Part shown: one piece after another, positions 43,236 to 52,965 of the stretch
Position numbering within the stretch: the stretch's first letter is position 1
Layout: each line of letters starts with the position of its first letter
From: Neptunomonas antarctica
GTDB taxonomy: Bacteria; Pseudomonadota; Gammaproteobacteria; Pseudomonadales; Balneatricaceae
Assembly: GCF_001305295.1 (NCBI RefSeq)
Contig: NZ_LJSI01000023.1
Span: forward strand, 96,270 to 160,269
Reading direction: 5' to 3'
DNA: 64,000 bases
Notes under the pieces: generated by a model
What the model saw: only the letters and a program-made list of their open reading frames with translations
What the model was told of the DNA's origin: nothing
The model's database searches: none
Translations under genes and position numbers: made by a program

Positions 43236-45458
43236 TTAATTAGCTTTTTTAAGTGATGCCTCAAATTCCTCAATCGGCACAGGTTTGCCAAATAGATACC
43301 CTTGATAGTGTGTACAACCCTTAGTCAATAATCGTTGCTGCTGTTCTTTCGTCTCTACACCTTCAGCAATAACACTTAATCCCAAACTATGCGCCATCGC
43401 AATGATAGTACGAACAATAGCCTGGTCATTATTATCAGTAACAAGTGTATCAACAAATGATTTGTCGATCTTAAGTTGATAGAGCGGTAACCGCTTTAGA
43501 TATTGCAAAGACGAATAACCTGTACCAAAGTCATCCAATGAGAATTGAATGCCAATCTCTGCCAATGTATTCATTTTGGCAACCGTGTCTTCAATATCGC
43601 CTAGCAATAAACTCTCCGTCAGTTCTAACTTAAGACGAGCAGGATTAATATTATGCTGTTGAATGATCATTATGACTTGCGAGACGAAATCAGTCTGATG
43701 AAATTGCTTAGCACTGACGTTGACCGATAAGGTTAAATATCGAGTGAGTGCATTTTGCTGCCAGACTTTAAGTTGGGCACAGGCGCTATTGAGTACCCAT
43801 TGACCTATTGCCAAAATAGTTCCATTTTTCTCGGCAAGTGGAATAAAATTTAAAGGCGGGATTAAGCCACGTTCTGGGTGAATCCAACGAATTAGTGCTT
43901 CAGCGCCTAATGGATAATCTGAACTATCCATTTGTACTTGATAATACAATTGGAATTGTTGATGTTTTATCGCCTGGTTTAGTTCTTTTTCAAGTTCGGC
44001 ACGTGCTGTGATAGTTGACTGCATTTGAGGATCGAAGAAACGGAGTGTATTGCGTCCGTCATCTTTTGCCTGATACATGGCGATGTCTGCTTGTTTTAAC
44101 AGATCCTCCCCATCAGATTGATGAGCCCTGAATAGTATAATGCCCATACTGGTGCTACTGGTGTAAGGGTGACCAGCAAGCTTGTAAGGGATGCTGATGG
44201 AAGACAAAATCTTGTTGGCAATTTCTTCTGTTTGCGTGGCAGCTTCAATCGACTCGGCACATAACCCTTCTAACAATACAACAAACTCATCACCACCAAA
44301 ACGAGAAACAGTGTCTTCTTCACGTATACAGCCCGTCAGACGCTCAGCAATTTGCTGTAGCAATAGGTCACCCATATCATGACCCAGTGTGTCATTAAGG
44401 GTCTTAAAGTGATCAATATCGAGATAGAGCAAGGCGCATTCATTACCGGTTCGCGTACTCGTTGCCATGGCATGATGAATGCGGTCAATCATCAGTCGGC
44501 GGTTGGGTAAGTGCGTAAGCGGATCGTAGTAAGCCAAATCTTCAATTTCATGTTCAGCATTTTTTCTCAAAGTAATATCGGAAAGCGTCCCGACATAATT
44601 AGTAACAATGCCATTTGAATCTTTTGCAGCGGTAATGGTGAGTTTCTCGGGGTAGATTTCACCGTTTTTACGCTTATTCCAAACTTCACCTTCCCAGTAG
44701 CCGACGCTATCTATTTTTTGCCACATTTCGTCATAAAAAATCTTGTCATGTCGTCCCGAAGACAGCATATTTGCATTGTTACCGCATGCTTCTTCTGCGT
44801 TATAGCCAGTAATGATTGTGAATGCATTATTGACCCGCAGGATAACCTTATTGGCATCAGTGATTATCATGCCTTCTTGTGATTCGAAAGCCGTGGCTGC
44901 GAGGCGCAATTCGTTCTCAGCCTGCTTGCGCTGAGTAATGTCGTTCAACGTGATGCGTAGGCCTGACGTATTACTCACACAATCAAGCAGCGCCTGAAAT
45001 ACCGTACCATTGCCATGCTGTAAGGATAGCTCGATACTGAGCTTTTCCGTCTGCTTCCTCGCGACCATTAAATGCTGAACCCATCTACTCTGATCTTCGG
45101 TAATCACCAGCGTGCGCAAGCTTGTATTGATTAGCTTGTTGCGCTCTTGTCCCAGAAGAGTGACGCCGGTAAGGTTGATCTCGGTGATTAACCCTTTATC
45201 ACTCAGCGTGAGATAACCAACGGGGGCAAATTCATACAGATCAATATAGCGGTCGCGCGATTCTTCCAAGGCCTGTTGTGTTTGCCGCAAGGCTTCATTT
45301 TGCATCTCCAGCTCGATCTGATGCACGTGCAACTCATGCAGTAGTTCTTCACTAGACCGTGCCATGGGTTCGGGCGGCAGACTATTAACCAGCTGTGCCT
45401 CGGCCGCTGGCCTCAGAGAGTGATCAGTAAGCATCTTATCGTGCAGTTTTTTGCTCAT
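43236..45458 (-). CDS. PAS-GGDEF-EAL diguanylate cyclase/phosphodiesterase
   Basis: This 740-aa cytosolic protein has an N-terminal coiled coil (about 30-70), two PAS regions (about 70-185 and 185-305), a GGDEF domain and an EAL domain. The GGDEF motif (RFGGDEFVVLL, near 386-396) and the EAL motif (GAEALIRWIH, near 517-526) are both intact. The phosphodiesterase residues are visible: KLELTESLLL, SLDDFGTGYSSLQYL, LKIDKSFVDT and AEGVET. It may therefore make or degrade cyclic di-GMP. It has no membrane span. It overlaps the CheB-CheR gene by 4 nt and is downstream of it, so both are likely made together. The sensed signal is unknown. Confidence 0.93.
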   Translation of the reverse strand: MSKKLHDKMLTDHSLRPAAEAQLVNSLPPEPMARSSEELLHELHVHQIELEMQNEALRQTQQALEESRDRYIDLYEFAPVGYLTLSDKGLITEINLTGVTLLGQERNKLINTSLRTLVITEDQSRWVQHLMVARKQTEKLSIELSLQHGNGTVFQALLDCVSNTSGLRITLNDITQRKQAENELRLAATAFESQEGMIITDANKVILRVNNAFTIITGYNAEEACGNNANMLSSGRHDKIFYDEMWQKIDSVGYWEGEVWNKRKNGEIYPEKLTITAAKDSNGIVTNYVGTLSDITLRKNAEHEIEDLAYYDPLTHLPNRRLMIDRIHHAMATSTRTGNECALLYLDIDHFKTLNDTLGHDMGDLLLQQIAERLTGCIREEDTVSRFGGDEFVVLLEGLCAESIEAATQTEEIANKILSSISIPYKLAGHPYTSSTSMGIILFRAHQSDGEDLLKQADIAMYQAKDDGRNTLRFFDPQMQSTITARAELEKELNQAIKHQQFQLYYQVQMDSSDYPLGAEALIRWIHPERGLIPPLNFIPLAEKNGTILAIGQWVLNSACAQLKVWQQNALTRYLTLSVNVSAKQFHQTDFVSQVIMIIQQHNINPARLKLELTESLLLGDIEDTVAKMNTLAEIGIQFSLDDFGTGYSSLQYLKRLPLYQLKIDKSFVDTLVTDNNDQAIVRTIIAMAHSLGLSVIAEGVETKEQQQRLLTKGCTHYQGYLFGKPVPIEEFEASLKKAN

Positions 45459-48442
45459 AGATCGCCCTTAATTTCTATCTCCACCATCGCCAGCAGAATT
45501 AGCTCGGTATCGCCTAGCGAGCTTTTGATACGACGTGCGTTGAGCACCATGCGGCGCTTGCCCAGCTCAGGAAAATCATGTTCCACCTCAAAGCCTTCTA
45601 TCGTCTGGTGCTGAGGGAGGATCTCTTCAAGCAGTTCACGTAAGCAGGGGATGTTCCATTGGCCGTTACCCAGTTCGTAGATTTTATACCCTATGGTCTG
45701 CTCGGCCGTCACCATGAAGTGTTGCAAGAAAGCCCTGCTGGCCCTGACAACCTGCAAATCACTATTCAACACAATAAGTGGCTCAACAACGGTATTGACG
45801 ATGCCCTCAGTCAACTGTTGCACTAACTCAAGCTCAGTCAGTTTGATGGTTGTTTGACGCAACGCGTCGATGTTAGTTAAGGATATCACCACGCCTTCGA
45901 TCACGTTATCACTGGTGCGATAGGGTTGGATACGTGCCAGATAATAAATACCATCATGGGTTTGAACTTCGATTTCTTGCGGGATCAGCGTTTTCAGCAC
46001 AGTGTGTAGTTCGGCTAACAGATTTCCGCCTTGCAGATTGGAGGTGATGTCGTCCAACGGCCGTCCTATATCCGTGGTGATGAGGCGGTAGGCTTTAACC
46101 GCCTCGAACGTATAACTGCGAATATTCAGGGCGTAGTCCAGAAACACGATGCCCGTGTTCACGTTATCCATTAGATTCTTCAGGTCGTTTTGCGAAATGC
46201 TTAATTGCTCGACCTTGGTGTTTAGCTCATTGTTGGCCGTGATCGCTTCTTCATTCAGCGATTGCAGTTCTTCTTTGGATGTCTCTAATTCTTCATTGGA
46301 AGACTGTAATTCTTCGATGGTGGACTGTAATTCCTCGTTCGACGATTTAAGCTCTTCGTTGGTCGCCTGCATCTCTTCGATAGTGGCTTGCTGATTTTCA
46401 TGAGCGTATACCAAATCACGCTCCAGCTGTTCGTTGCGGCGATGCTCTTCTGAGCTTGTAACAGGTTTACGACGCTGACGTTTGGCCACAGACTGGCCAA
46501 CCACGTCTTGAAAGCTGATCAGTAGTAATGAGTCATCGCCGTTGGCTTCAGTTATGGGCAGCGTTAGTCGACGCACATTAAAGTTAACCCTAAGCACGCC
46601 CTCTTTTGTGTTAATGGTCACTTCACGGCTCAAGGTAGGGTCGCCTTGCATCGCGGATTGCAGTGCGGTGCGCAGTGCCAGTTGCAATCCTGAACGCGCC
46701 ATATCAACCACATTGGTGGTGACCGGGCCAGAGGGAGTGCTCAGGTAAGGGCTGGTGTCGCCATGTATGTAAAGGATGTTGCCCTTAGTATCTGTGGTGA
46801 CCGAGGCGGGTGCGTAAGATTGGAGTAGGGTGCGATTAGTTAAAGCAGCGACGCTAATGGAGGATACATTGCTGATGGTGATTTTCTGCTGCACGGGTGT
46901 GTCTTTGTTGGGCATGGTGATGCTCTCGAATTGGGTCAGACTGAGCGTTGTCTCGGCTTTCTGCGCTTGGTAAAACTTCCATTTGCGATTGAGTTGTTTG
47001 AACAGATACAGATGGTTGATGATGCTTTCTGAATTGGATAGAAACAGCACTCCGCCCGATTTTAGAGCAAAATGAAAAATAGGGATCAGTCGATTTTGTT
47101 GTTCCTGTTCCAGATAAATCATCAAATTGCGGCAACTGAGCAGATCGAGTCTGGTGAACGGTGGGTCTTTGATAACACTCTGCACGGCAAACACCACCAT
47201 CTGGCGGATCTCTTTGTTAATCTTGTAGCCATGGTCGTGAAGGGTGAAAAAGCGGAGCAGGCGTTCAGGTTCAACATCCTGCGCAATACCAACGGGATAG
47301 TTGCCGTCGCGCGCGCGGTTAATCACATCATCGTCCAGATCAGTGGCGTAGATTAGTATTTTAAAATCTTTATGCATTTCATCCATCAACTCGCGGAACA
47401 CGATGGCGATGGAATAGGCTTCTTCGCCACTAGAGCAACCCGCCACCCAAATGCGAAATACATAGTCATCCGGCTTGTCTGCCAGCAATGCGGGCAGAAT
47501 TTGTTGCTTAAGCGTAACGAAAGCTTCTGCATCGCGAAAAAAGCTCGTGACGTTAATCAGCATGTCACGAAATAAGCCACGTACTTCATTTGAATTCTGT
47601 TTGAGGAAACGTGCATACACTGCGATGTCATCGATGTTGTTCAGTGCCATTCTGCGCGCAATACGGCGACCGATAGTGCTCTTTTTATAGAGAGAGAAAT
47701 CATGACCGGTGCTGCTGCGAATTTGCAGGAATATTTGGTTCAGGCTACTCAATGTATTGGTCGGTACGAGTGGAGGCACTAGTATGCGGTAGCCTGACTG
47801 ACGCGAGAGTTCCTGCAACATCGCTGGCATGGCTTCCACATTCAGGATATGTGTGACATATCCTGAATTGATAGCGCTTTGCGGCATACCGTCAAACTTA
47901 GCGGTGGCTGGTGTTTGTACCATGCACACACCGCCGGCACAGAGTATGGCGCGTAGCCCCAGCGTGCCATCTGATGCTGTACCTGAGAGGATGATGCCGA
48001 TGGCTCGCTCGGCTTGATCGTCTGCCAGCGAGCGAAAAAATCCGTCAATCGGCAAATGCAGGCCACGCGCCGTGTTAGTTTGCGAGAGTTGCAGCGCGCC
48101 ATTAAGGATGGCCATTTCCTGGCCGGGCGGGATAATGTAGACGTGATTGGGGGCGACTCGCTCCTGATCAGCCGCTTGTGCCACCGGCATGCGGGTGATG
48201 CGTTGCAGTATCTCGGTGAGCAGGCTGTGATGATCGGGAGAAAGGTGCGACACCAACACGAAGGCCATGCCGGTATCTGCCGGACACGCTTTGAAGAACC
48301 CCTCAAATGCTTCTAAGCCACCCGCGGAGGCTCCGATACCTACAATGGGGAAGTGAGCGGCAGTCACTTGTTGATCTTCAGCTATGACAGACTCGGTTGT
48401 AGTAGATGCGTGGTTCTGATTGTTTTGTTTGTTGGACGCCAT
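45455..48442 (-). CDS. CheB-CheR-coiled coil-PAS signalling protein
   Basis: This 995-aa fusion has CheB methylesterase (about 30-215) with Ser39 in GIGASAGGLEAF, His66 in LVSHLSPDHHS and an Asp in SGTASDGTLG; CheR methyltransferase (about 225-490) with INVTSFFRDAEAF, WVAGCSSGEEAYSIA, YATDLDDDVI and CRNLMIYL; then a coiled coil (about 684-740) and two PAS-like regions (about 755-990). It lacks the CheB receiver domain. The start is ATG 48442, with AGAGG just upstream; the codon before it is TTG. No chemoreceptor or CheA is in the window, so it probably acts on receptors encoded elsewhere or as a stand-alone sensor. Confidence 0.92.
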   Translation of the reverse strand: MASNKQNNQNHASTTTESVIAEDQQVTAAHFPIVGIGASAGGLEAFEGFFKACPADTGMAFVLVSHLSPDHHSLLTEILQRITRMPVAQAADQERVAPNHVYIIPPGQEMAILNGALQLSQTNTARGLHLPIDGFFRSLADDQAERAIGIILSGTASDGTLGLRAILCAGGVCMVQTPATAKFDGMPQSAINSGYVTHILNVEAMPAMLQELSRQSGYRILVPPLVPTNTLSSLNQIFLQIRSSTGHDFSLYKKSTIGRRIARRMALNNIDDIAVYARFLKQNSNEVRGLFRDMLINVTSFFRDAEAFVTLKQQILPALLADKPDDYVFRIWVAGCSSGEEAYSIAIVFRELMDEMHKDFKILIYATDLDDDVINRARDGNYPVGIAQDVEPERLLRFFTLHDHGYKINKEIRQMVVFAVQSVIKDPPFTRLDLLSCRNLMIYLEQEQQNRLIPIFHFALKSGGVLFLSNSESIINHLYLFKQLNRKWKFYQAQKAETTLSLTQFESITMPNKDTPVQQKITISNVSSISVAALTNRTLLQSYAPASVTTDTKGNILYIHGDTSPYLSTPSGPVTTNVVDMARSGLQLALRTALQSAMQGDPTLSREVTINTKEGVLRVNFNVRRLTLPITEANGDDSLLLISFQDVVGQSVAKRQRRKPVTSSEEHRRNEQLERDLVYAHENQQATIEEMQATNEELKSSNEELQSTIEELQSSNEELETSKEELQSLNEEAITANNELNTKVEQLSISQNDLKNLMDNVNTGIVFLDYALNIRSYTFEAVKAYRLITTDIGRPLDDITSNLQGGNLLAELHTVLKTLIPQEIEVQTHDGIYYLARIQPYRTSDNVIEGVVISLTNIDALRQTTIKLTELELVQQLTEGIVNTVVEPLIVLNSDLQVVRASRAFLQHFMVTAEQTIGYKIYELGNGQWNIPCLRELLEEILPQHQTIEGFEVEHDFPELGKRRMVLNARRIKSSLGDTELILLAMVEIEIKGDL
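46240..46393 (-). repeat. 21-nt repeat encoding a heptad coiled coil
   Basis: About seven copies of a 21-nt unit, each coding a variant of the heptad NEELQSS, form the coiled coil of the CheB-CheR protein. Units differ by several bases, so the repeat is old rather than a recent expansion. Confidence 0.75.
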
Positions 48443-48445
48443 CAA

Positions 48446-49007
48446 AACCTCTGTAGTCTGTATAAACAGTTAATAATACTTCATTTGCTAAATTGTTTAG
48501 TGATTGAAAAAGGTCAGCCCGGTGAAAACAGGCGGTTTAGGAAGTAAAAGTATTTGAGGCTGGCTCTATTTATAATTATAGGCTACTTCTTGTAAAAGAG
48601 CAGAAAGACAGCGTCCAGTTTGAAGATGATCGATAACCCTGTGACAGCACCTGATGCGGCAAACAGCCGTTAATGGTGGCATGACTTCCATATATTTCAT
48701 GCTATATGAGAGTTTTTACTCTTCCTCTGATTCTCACGTAGTGTGAATGAGTCGATTTTTTCGGACTTTTCTATGTCAATCCAAGGGAACTTCGGCGCTG
48801 CTTTAATGATCTGCGCACAGTTAAGGTATTTGTGTCATGAGCGTGATGTATTCATGCATAAGTCTTAGGTAGGTCGTTTGGAGGCGACTAAAGATTGATC
48901 TGTCGTAAAAATCCCTATAAATTGACCTCCCTTTTTTCCGCATCCGGCTATTGTTTAGTGTTATGTGTGTTAGTTAGCGATGCGATAACTATAAGAGTTT
49001 TATAACG
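48446..49007 (+). other. 562-nt gene-free interval upstream of gcvT
   Basis: No ORF is supported here. At 48554-48582, TTGAGG and TATAGG are 17 nt apart and could be a plus-strand promoter. A hairpin, AGTCGA...TCGGACT followed by TTTT, lies at 48750-48770. Together they could bound a small RNA of about 180 nt, but nothing more supports it. I looked for a glycine riboswitch before gcvT and did not find its conserved core. No GcvA-type site is clear. Confidence 0.4.
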
Positions 49008-50111
49008 ATGACCAATAAAACCGCTTTGTATGATCAGCATCTGGCCATGGGCGCGAAAGTCGTCGATTTTGGTGGTTGGGATATGCCTCTTAATTACGGC
49101 TCACAGATTGAAGAGCATAATAAAGTACGTCAAACTTCAGGGATGTTCGATGTCTCCCATATGACAATTGTTGATGTGACCGGTGCCGATGCTGCTGAGT
49201 ATCTTCGTTACTTATTGGCGAATGACGTCGCTCGTCTCAAGGTTAAAGGTAAAGCACTTTACAGTGGTATGCTTAATGAAGACGGTAAAGTGATAGATGA
49301 TCTGATTGTTTATCGTATGACCGATCCTGGCGTGTCAGGCGAATGGTTTCGTGTGGTGGTTAATTGCGCAACGCGTGAAAAAGACCTGCGTTGGATGGCC
49401 GAACAGACAGCGCGTTTGGATGTCGCATTAACCGAGCAGCCAGAGCTATCAATGGTCGCCATACAGGGGCCTGAAGCGATAGAAAAGGTGAAGTCAGTAT
49501 TGAATGAGTCACGTGGCCGTTTGATTGATGGCCTGAGTATTTTTCAGGGGCAGGAGTCTGAAGGGTGGTTTATCGCCAGAACAGGCTACAGCGGCGAAGA
49601 CGGCTTAGAAATTATTGTGCCTGAAGATGAAATATCGGAGTTTTGGGCCGCCTTGGCTGACGCCGGTGTTTCACCTTGCGGCTTAGGTGCGCGTGATACC
49701 TTGCGATTAGAAGCGGGTATGAATCTTTATGGCGCTGATATGGATGAGACGGTATCACCGTTAGTGTCGGGTATGGGTTGGACTATTGCCTGGGAGCCGG
49801 AAAGCCGTCATTTCTGTGGACGTGCGGCGCTTGAGGCTGAGAAAGCTGCCGGCGTTGCACAAAAAATGGTAGGTTTGGTGATGCAATCACGCGGTGTTCT
49901 ACGGGGTCATCAGAAAGTCATCGTAGAAGGTGTTGGCGAAGGTGAGATTACCAGCGGTACATTTTCGCCTACACTGAATCTGTCGATTGCACTCGCGCGT
50001 GTTCCTGTCGGAACAGGTGATCATGCGATGGTCGATATTCGTGGGAAGCTTGTACCCGTTAGTGTGGTGCGTCCCCCGTTTGTACGTCATGGTAAAAAAG
50101 TATTTTCTTAA
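49008..50111 (+). CDS. gcvT: Aminomethyltransferase (glycine cleavage T protein)
   Basis: GcvT moves the methylene group from lipoyl-H protein to tetrahydrofolate, releasing ammonia. The 367-aa protein has [29 protein letters not shown] N-terminal motifs, [18 protein letters not shown] near residues 45-62, [16 protein letters not shown] near 189-204 and [18 protein letters not shown] near 225-242. It is followed after 23 nt by gcvH. gcvP, usually third in the operon, is not present here. Confidence 0.96.
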   Translation: MTNKTALYDQHLAMGAKVVDFGGWDMPLNYGSQIEEHNKVRQTSGMFDVSHMTIVDVTGADAAEYLRYLLANDVARLKVKGKALYSGMLNEDGKVIDDLIVYRMTDPGVSGEWFRVVVNCATREKDLRWMAEQTARLDVALTEQPELSMVAIQGPEAIEKVKSVLNESRGRLIDGLSIFQGQESEGWFIARTGYSGEDGLEIIVPEDEISEFWAALADAGVSPCGLGARDTLRLEAGMNLYGADMDETVSPLVSGMGWTIAWEPESRHFCGRAALEAEKAAGVAQKMVGLVMQSRGVLRGHQKVIVEGVGEGEITSGTFSPTLNLSIALARVPVGTGDHAMVDIRGKLVPVSVVRPPFVRHGKKVFS

Positions 50112-50134
50112 CACCCTGGATTAGGAATCGGAAG

Positions 50135-50527
50135 ATGAGTGATATTCGTAACGAGCTGAAATATGTTGCCAGTCATGAGTGGATTCGCGATGAAGGCGAT
50201 GGCACGGTAACAATAGGCATCACCGATCATGCGCAAGATCTGCTGGGTGATGTGGTCTTTGTTGAGCTGCCTGACGTAGGCACTGATGTAGCCGCAGGAG
50301 ATGACGCAGGTGTTGTGGAGTCTGTAAAAGCCGCTTCCGATGTCTACGTGCCTCTTTCTGGTGAAGTTGTTGAGGTTAATGAGCAGCTGGAAGAGTCGCC
50401 TGAGCTGGTGAACAGTGATCCTTATGGGGATGGCTGGTTTTTCCGTATTAAGCTCTCTGATGTCGCTGAGCTTGATGATTTACTGGATGCAGACGCTTAC
50501 GGTGAGTTGTGTGAGGGCGAATCCTGA
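50135..50527 (+). CDS. gcvH: Glycine cleavage system H protein
   Basis: This is the lipoyl carrier of the glycine cleavage system, 130 aa. The lipoylation lysine lies in [19 protein letters not shown] near residue 66. [20 protein letters not shown] near 7-26 and the [18 protein letters not shown] block (here [14 protein letters not shown]) are standard. GGAAGATG overlaps the start region. It is followed by a strong terminator at 50574, not by gcvP. Confidence 0.97.
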   Translation: MSDIRNELKYVASHEWIRDEGDGTVTIGITDHAQDLLGDVVFVELPDVGTDVAAGDDAGVVESVKAASDVYVPLSGEVVEVNEQLEESPELVNSDPYGDGWFFRIKLSDVAELDDLLDADAYGELCEGES

Positions 50528-50573
50528 TCGACTCAATTCCCTTCAACGGGTAAGCTATACAGATTGATAATTC

Positions 50574-50607
50574 ACTGTCCCGGCATCTGGCCGGGACAGT
50601 TATTTTT
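50574..50607 (+). terminator. Strong terminator after gcvH
   Basis: ACTGTCCCGGC and GCCGGGACAGT make an 11-bp perfect stem with ATCTG in the loop and TATTTTT after. It separates gcvTH from rlmI. Confidence 0.95.
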
Positions 50608-50626
50608 ACTGCCTACAGAGAGTCCC

Positions 50627-51823
50627 ATGTTATTAAATACGCTTATTCTCAACCAAGGTGCAGAGCGCCGTTTACGCGCCGGCCATGTATGGATTTATAG
50701 CAACGAAGTCGATAATAAGCGCACGCCGATTAAGAATTTTCAATTGGGAGAGCAGGTTCTGGTTGAAGCGAGTAATGGTAAGTCTTTGGGCGTTGCTTAC
50801 GTCAACCCCAATACCTTAATCTGTGGCCGACTGCTCTGCCGTGACACCAAATTGAGACTGGATCGCTCACTGCTGGTACATCGTATCAATATTGCGTTGT
50901 CTTTACGTGAGGCTTGCTTTGATAAGCCCTGCTATCGTTTGGTCTTCGGCGATAGTGATGGTTTGCCGGGATTGGTGATTGATCGGTATTTTGATATTTT
51001 TGTGGTACAGATCTCCACCGCTGGTATGGAAGCGGTTGTCGAAGAAATTATTTCTGCACTGAATAAAATTTTTACGCCAACCGCTATCGTGTTGCGTTGT
51101 GACGGAAAAATGCGCAGTACCGAAGGGCTGGAAAGTTATATCGAAGTCGCGCAGGGTGAAGTGCCTGAGTTATGTCCGTTTGAAGAAAATGGTGTGCCCT
51201 TGCTGGCGCCCGTTTTAACGGGCCAAAAAACGGGTTGGTTTTATGATCACCGCGATAGTCGGGCAGCGATGCAGAAACATGTTAAAGGCAAACGCGTGCT
51301 GGATCTTTTCAGTTATGTGGGTGGATGGGGTGTGCAGGCATTAGCGGCGGGCGCAACGGAAGTGATATGTGTCGATGCCTCTGAAACTGCATTAGATGTG
51401 GCGTTGGAAAATGCACGCCTTAACAATGCAGAAGATCGTTTTGCCGCTATTCAGGGTGATGCTTTTGATGCTTGTAAAGAGTTGATTAATGATCAGGAAA
51501 AATTCGATGTGGTTATCGTCGATCCTCCTGCATTTATTCAGCGCCGTAAAGATATTAAAAACGGTGAGCGCGCTTATTCACGGATTAATAATCTGGCTAT
51601 GCGCTTGTTGGAGCGAAATGGTGTTTTGGTGAGTGCCTCCTGTTCCAGTCATCTGGAACGTGCCAGTTTGGTGGATATCATTCGTTCGAATGCGCGCGAA
51701 TTGGATCGTACCGCACAGATTTTTCATCAAGGGCATCAGGGAGCTGATCATCCTGTACATCCTGCGATTCCAGAAACCGACTACCTGAAATCTTTTTGTG
51801 TCAGAGTATTACCAAGTAGCTAA
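50627..51823 (+). CDS. rlmI: RlmI-type 23S rRNA (cytosine-C5) methyltransferase
   Basis: This class I SAM methyltransferase has an N-terminal PUA domain (residues about 1-75, with LRAGHVWIYSNEVD) and a RlmI/RlmK catalytic domain. It has GDSDGLPGLVIDRY near 106-119, the SAM loop LDLFSYVGGWGVQALAAGA near 222-240, DASETALDVALENARLNN near 247-264 and VIVDPPAFIQ near 295-304. In E. coli RlmI acts at C1962 of 23S rRNA. ATG 50627 is chosen, with AGAGAG upstream. The in-frame start at 50564 lies in or before the terminator and is unlikely. Confidence 0.9.
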   Translation: MLLNTLILNQGAERRLRAGHVWIYSNEVDNKRTPIKNFQLGEQVLVEASNGKSLGVAYVNPNTLICGRLLCRDTKLRLDRSLLVHRINIALSLREACFDKPCYRLVFGDSDGLPGLVIDRYFDIFVVQISTAGMEAVVEEIISALNKIFTPTAIVLRCDGKMRSTEGLESYIEVAQGEVPELCPFEENGVPLLAPVLTGQKTGWFYDHRDSRAAMQKHVKGKRVLDLFSYVGGWGVQALAAGATEVICVDASETALDVALENARLNNAEDRFAAIQGDAFDACKELINDQEKFDVVIVDPPAFIQRRKDIKNGERAYSRINNLAMRLLERNGVLVSASCSSHLERASLVDIIRSNARELDRTAQIFHQGHQGADHPVHPAIPETDYLKSFCVRVLPSS

Positions 51824-51844
51824 TTAATCTTTAAGGATACCTCT

Positions 51845-52882
51845 ATGCATTATCGCACACTGGGAAATAGTGATCTGAAGGTTAGTCGGATCTGTCTGGG
51901 AACCATGACCTTTGGGAATCAAAACAGTGAAGCTGACGCGCATCAGCAGCTGGATTATGCCATTTCTCAGGGTGTGAATTTTTTCGACCTTGCTGAGATG
52001 TACCCAGTACCAACGGCGGCTGAATTGCAAGGACGCACCGAGCAGTATATGGGTAACTGGATGCGGCAGCGAAATAACCGGGATCAGTTAGTGATTGCCA
52101 CAAAAGCGGCAGGACCTGCAGACATGGTGAGCTACTTACGCCCTGATATCTGTTTTGATCGTCGCAATATCCGGGCGGCAATCGAAGGTAGTTTGCAGCG
52201 CTTACAGACAGAGTATATTGATCTTTACCAGCTGCATTGGCCTGATAGGGGAACCAATTTTTTTGGTCAGTTAGATTATAAGCATGATGCATCCAAAGAC
52301 GGTACGCCTATTATTGAAACCCTCAAGGTGCTGAAAGAGCTGGTTGACGAAGGGAAAATTCGTTATATCGGGCTTTCTAATGAGTCTCCCTGGGGTGTGA
52401 TGACCTTTTTGAAATATGCCGAGATGTATGACTTACCCCGTGTTATCTCAGTGCAAAATCCATACTCTTTACTGAATCGCAAGGATGAAATAGGTCTGAC
52501 AGAAGTCTTGCAGCGTGAGCAGGTTGATCTGCTGGCGTATTCGCCCTTAGGTTTTGGTGTGTTGTCTGGGAAATACCTGAACGACCAGCGCCCGGAAGGG
52601 GCGCGTTTAACCTTGTTTCCGAGTTATGCGCGTTATATAAAGCCTAACGGGATTGTAGCAACGCAGGCCTACGTCACGCTGGCGCGTGAGCATGGGTTAG
52701 ATCCGGCGCAGATGGCGCTGGCTTATGTGAATAGCCGGGGATTTGTCGGTGCGACGATTATCGGCGCTACCACGCTGGCGCAGTTGAAAATCAATATAGA
52801 TGCTGATTCGCTAGTGCTCAGTGATGATGTTGTGCAAAGTATTGAGGCTATACATGAGAGTGCGCCAAACCCTAGTCCTTAA
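51845..52882 (+). CDS. tas: Aldo/keto reductase, Tas-like
   Basis: This 345-aa NAD(P)H-dependent aldo/keto reductase has the barrel motifs LGNSDLKVSRICLGTMTFG near residues 6-24, GVNFFDLAEMYPV near 43-55 with the catalytic Asp and Tyr, YIDLYQLHWPDR near 123-134, and IRYIGLSNES near 175-184. The length and the PVPTAAELQGRTEQYMGNW stretch match Tas of E. coli. The substrate is uncertain. It follows rlmI after 21 nt. Confidence 0.9.
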   Translation: MHYRTLGNSDLKVSRICLGTMTFGNQNSEADAHQQLDYAISQGVNFFDLAEMYPVPTAAELQGRTEQYMGNWMRQRNNRDQLVIATKAAGPADMVSYLRPDICFDRRNIRAAIEGSLQRLQTEYIDLYQLHWPDRGTNFFGQLDYKHDASKDGTPIIETLKVLKELVDEGKIRYIGLSNESPWGVMTFLKYAEMYDLPRVISVQNPYSLLNRKDEIGLTEVLQREQVDLLAYSPLGFGVLSGKYLNDQRPEGARLTLFPSYARYIKPNGIVATQAYVTLAREHGLDPAQMALAYVNSRGFVGATIIGATTLAQLKINIDADSLVLSDDVVQSIEAIHESAPNPSP

Positions 52883-52913
52883 TAATCTACCTTGTGTATG
52901 CAGGTAATCTACA

Positions 52914-52931
52914 GGGTGGATAAAACCACCC
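52914..52931 (+). other. Hairpin between convergent tas and HAD-IB genes
   Basis: GGGTGG and CCACCC pair around ATAAAA with no T run after. It may end transcription weakly or only be a structured spacer. Confidence 0.4.
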
Positions 52932-52965
52932 ATGTTAGAGCGCTAGATTGGAATGCTAACCGGAA

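Noticed and set aside
46240..46393. Tandem repeat taken for a CRISPR array
   Set aside because: Units are 21 nt with no spacers and simply encode coiled-coil heptads of the CheB-CheR protein.
48900..49007. Glycine riboswitch before gcvT
   Set aside because: The conserved core of the glycine aptamer is not found in this leader.
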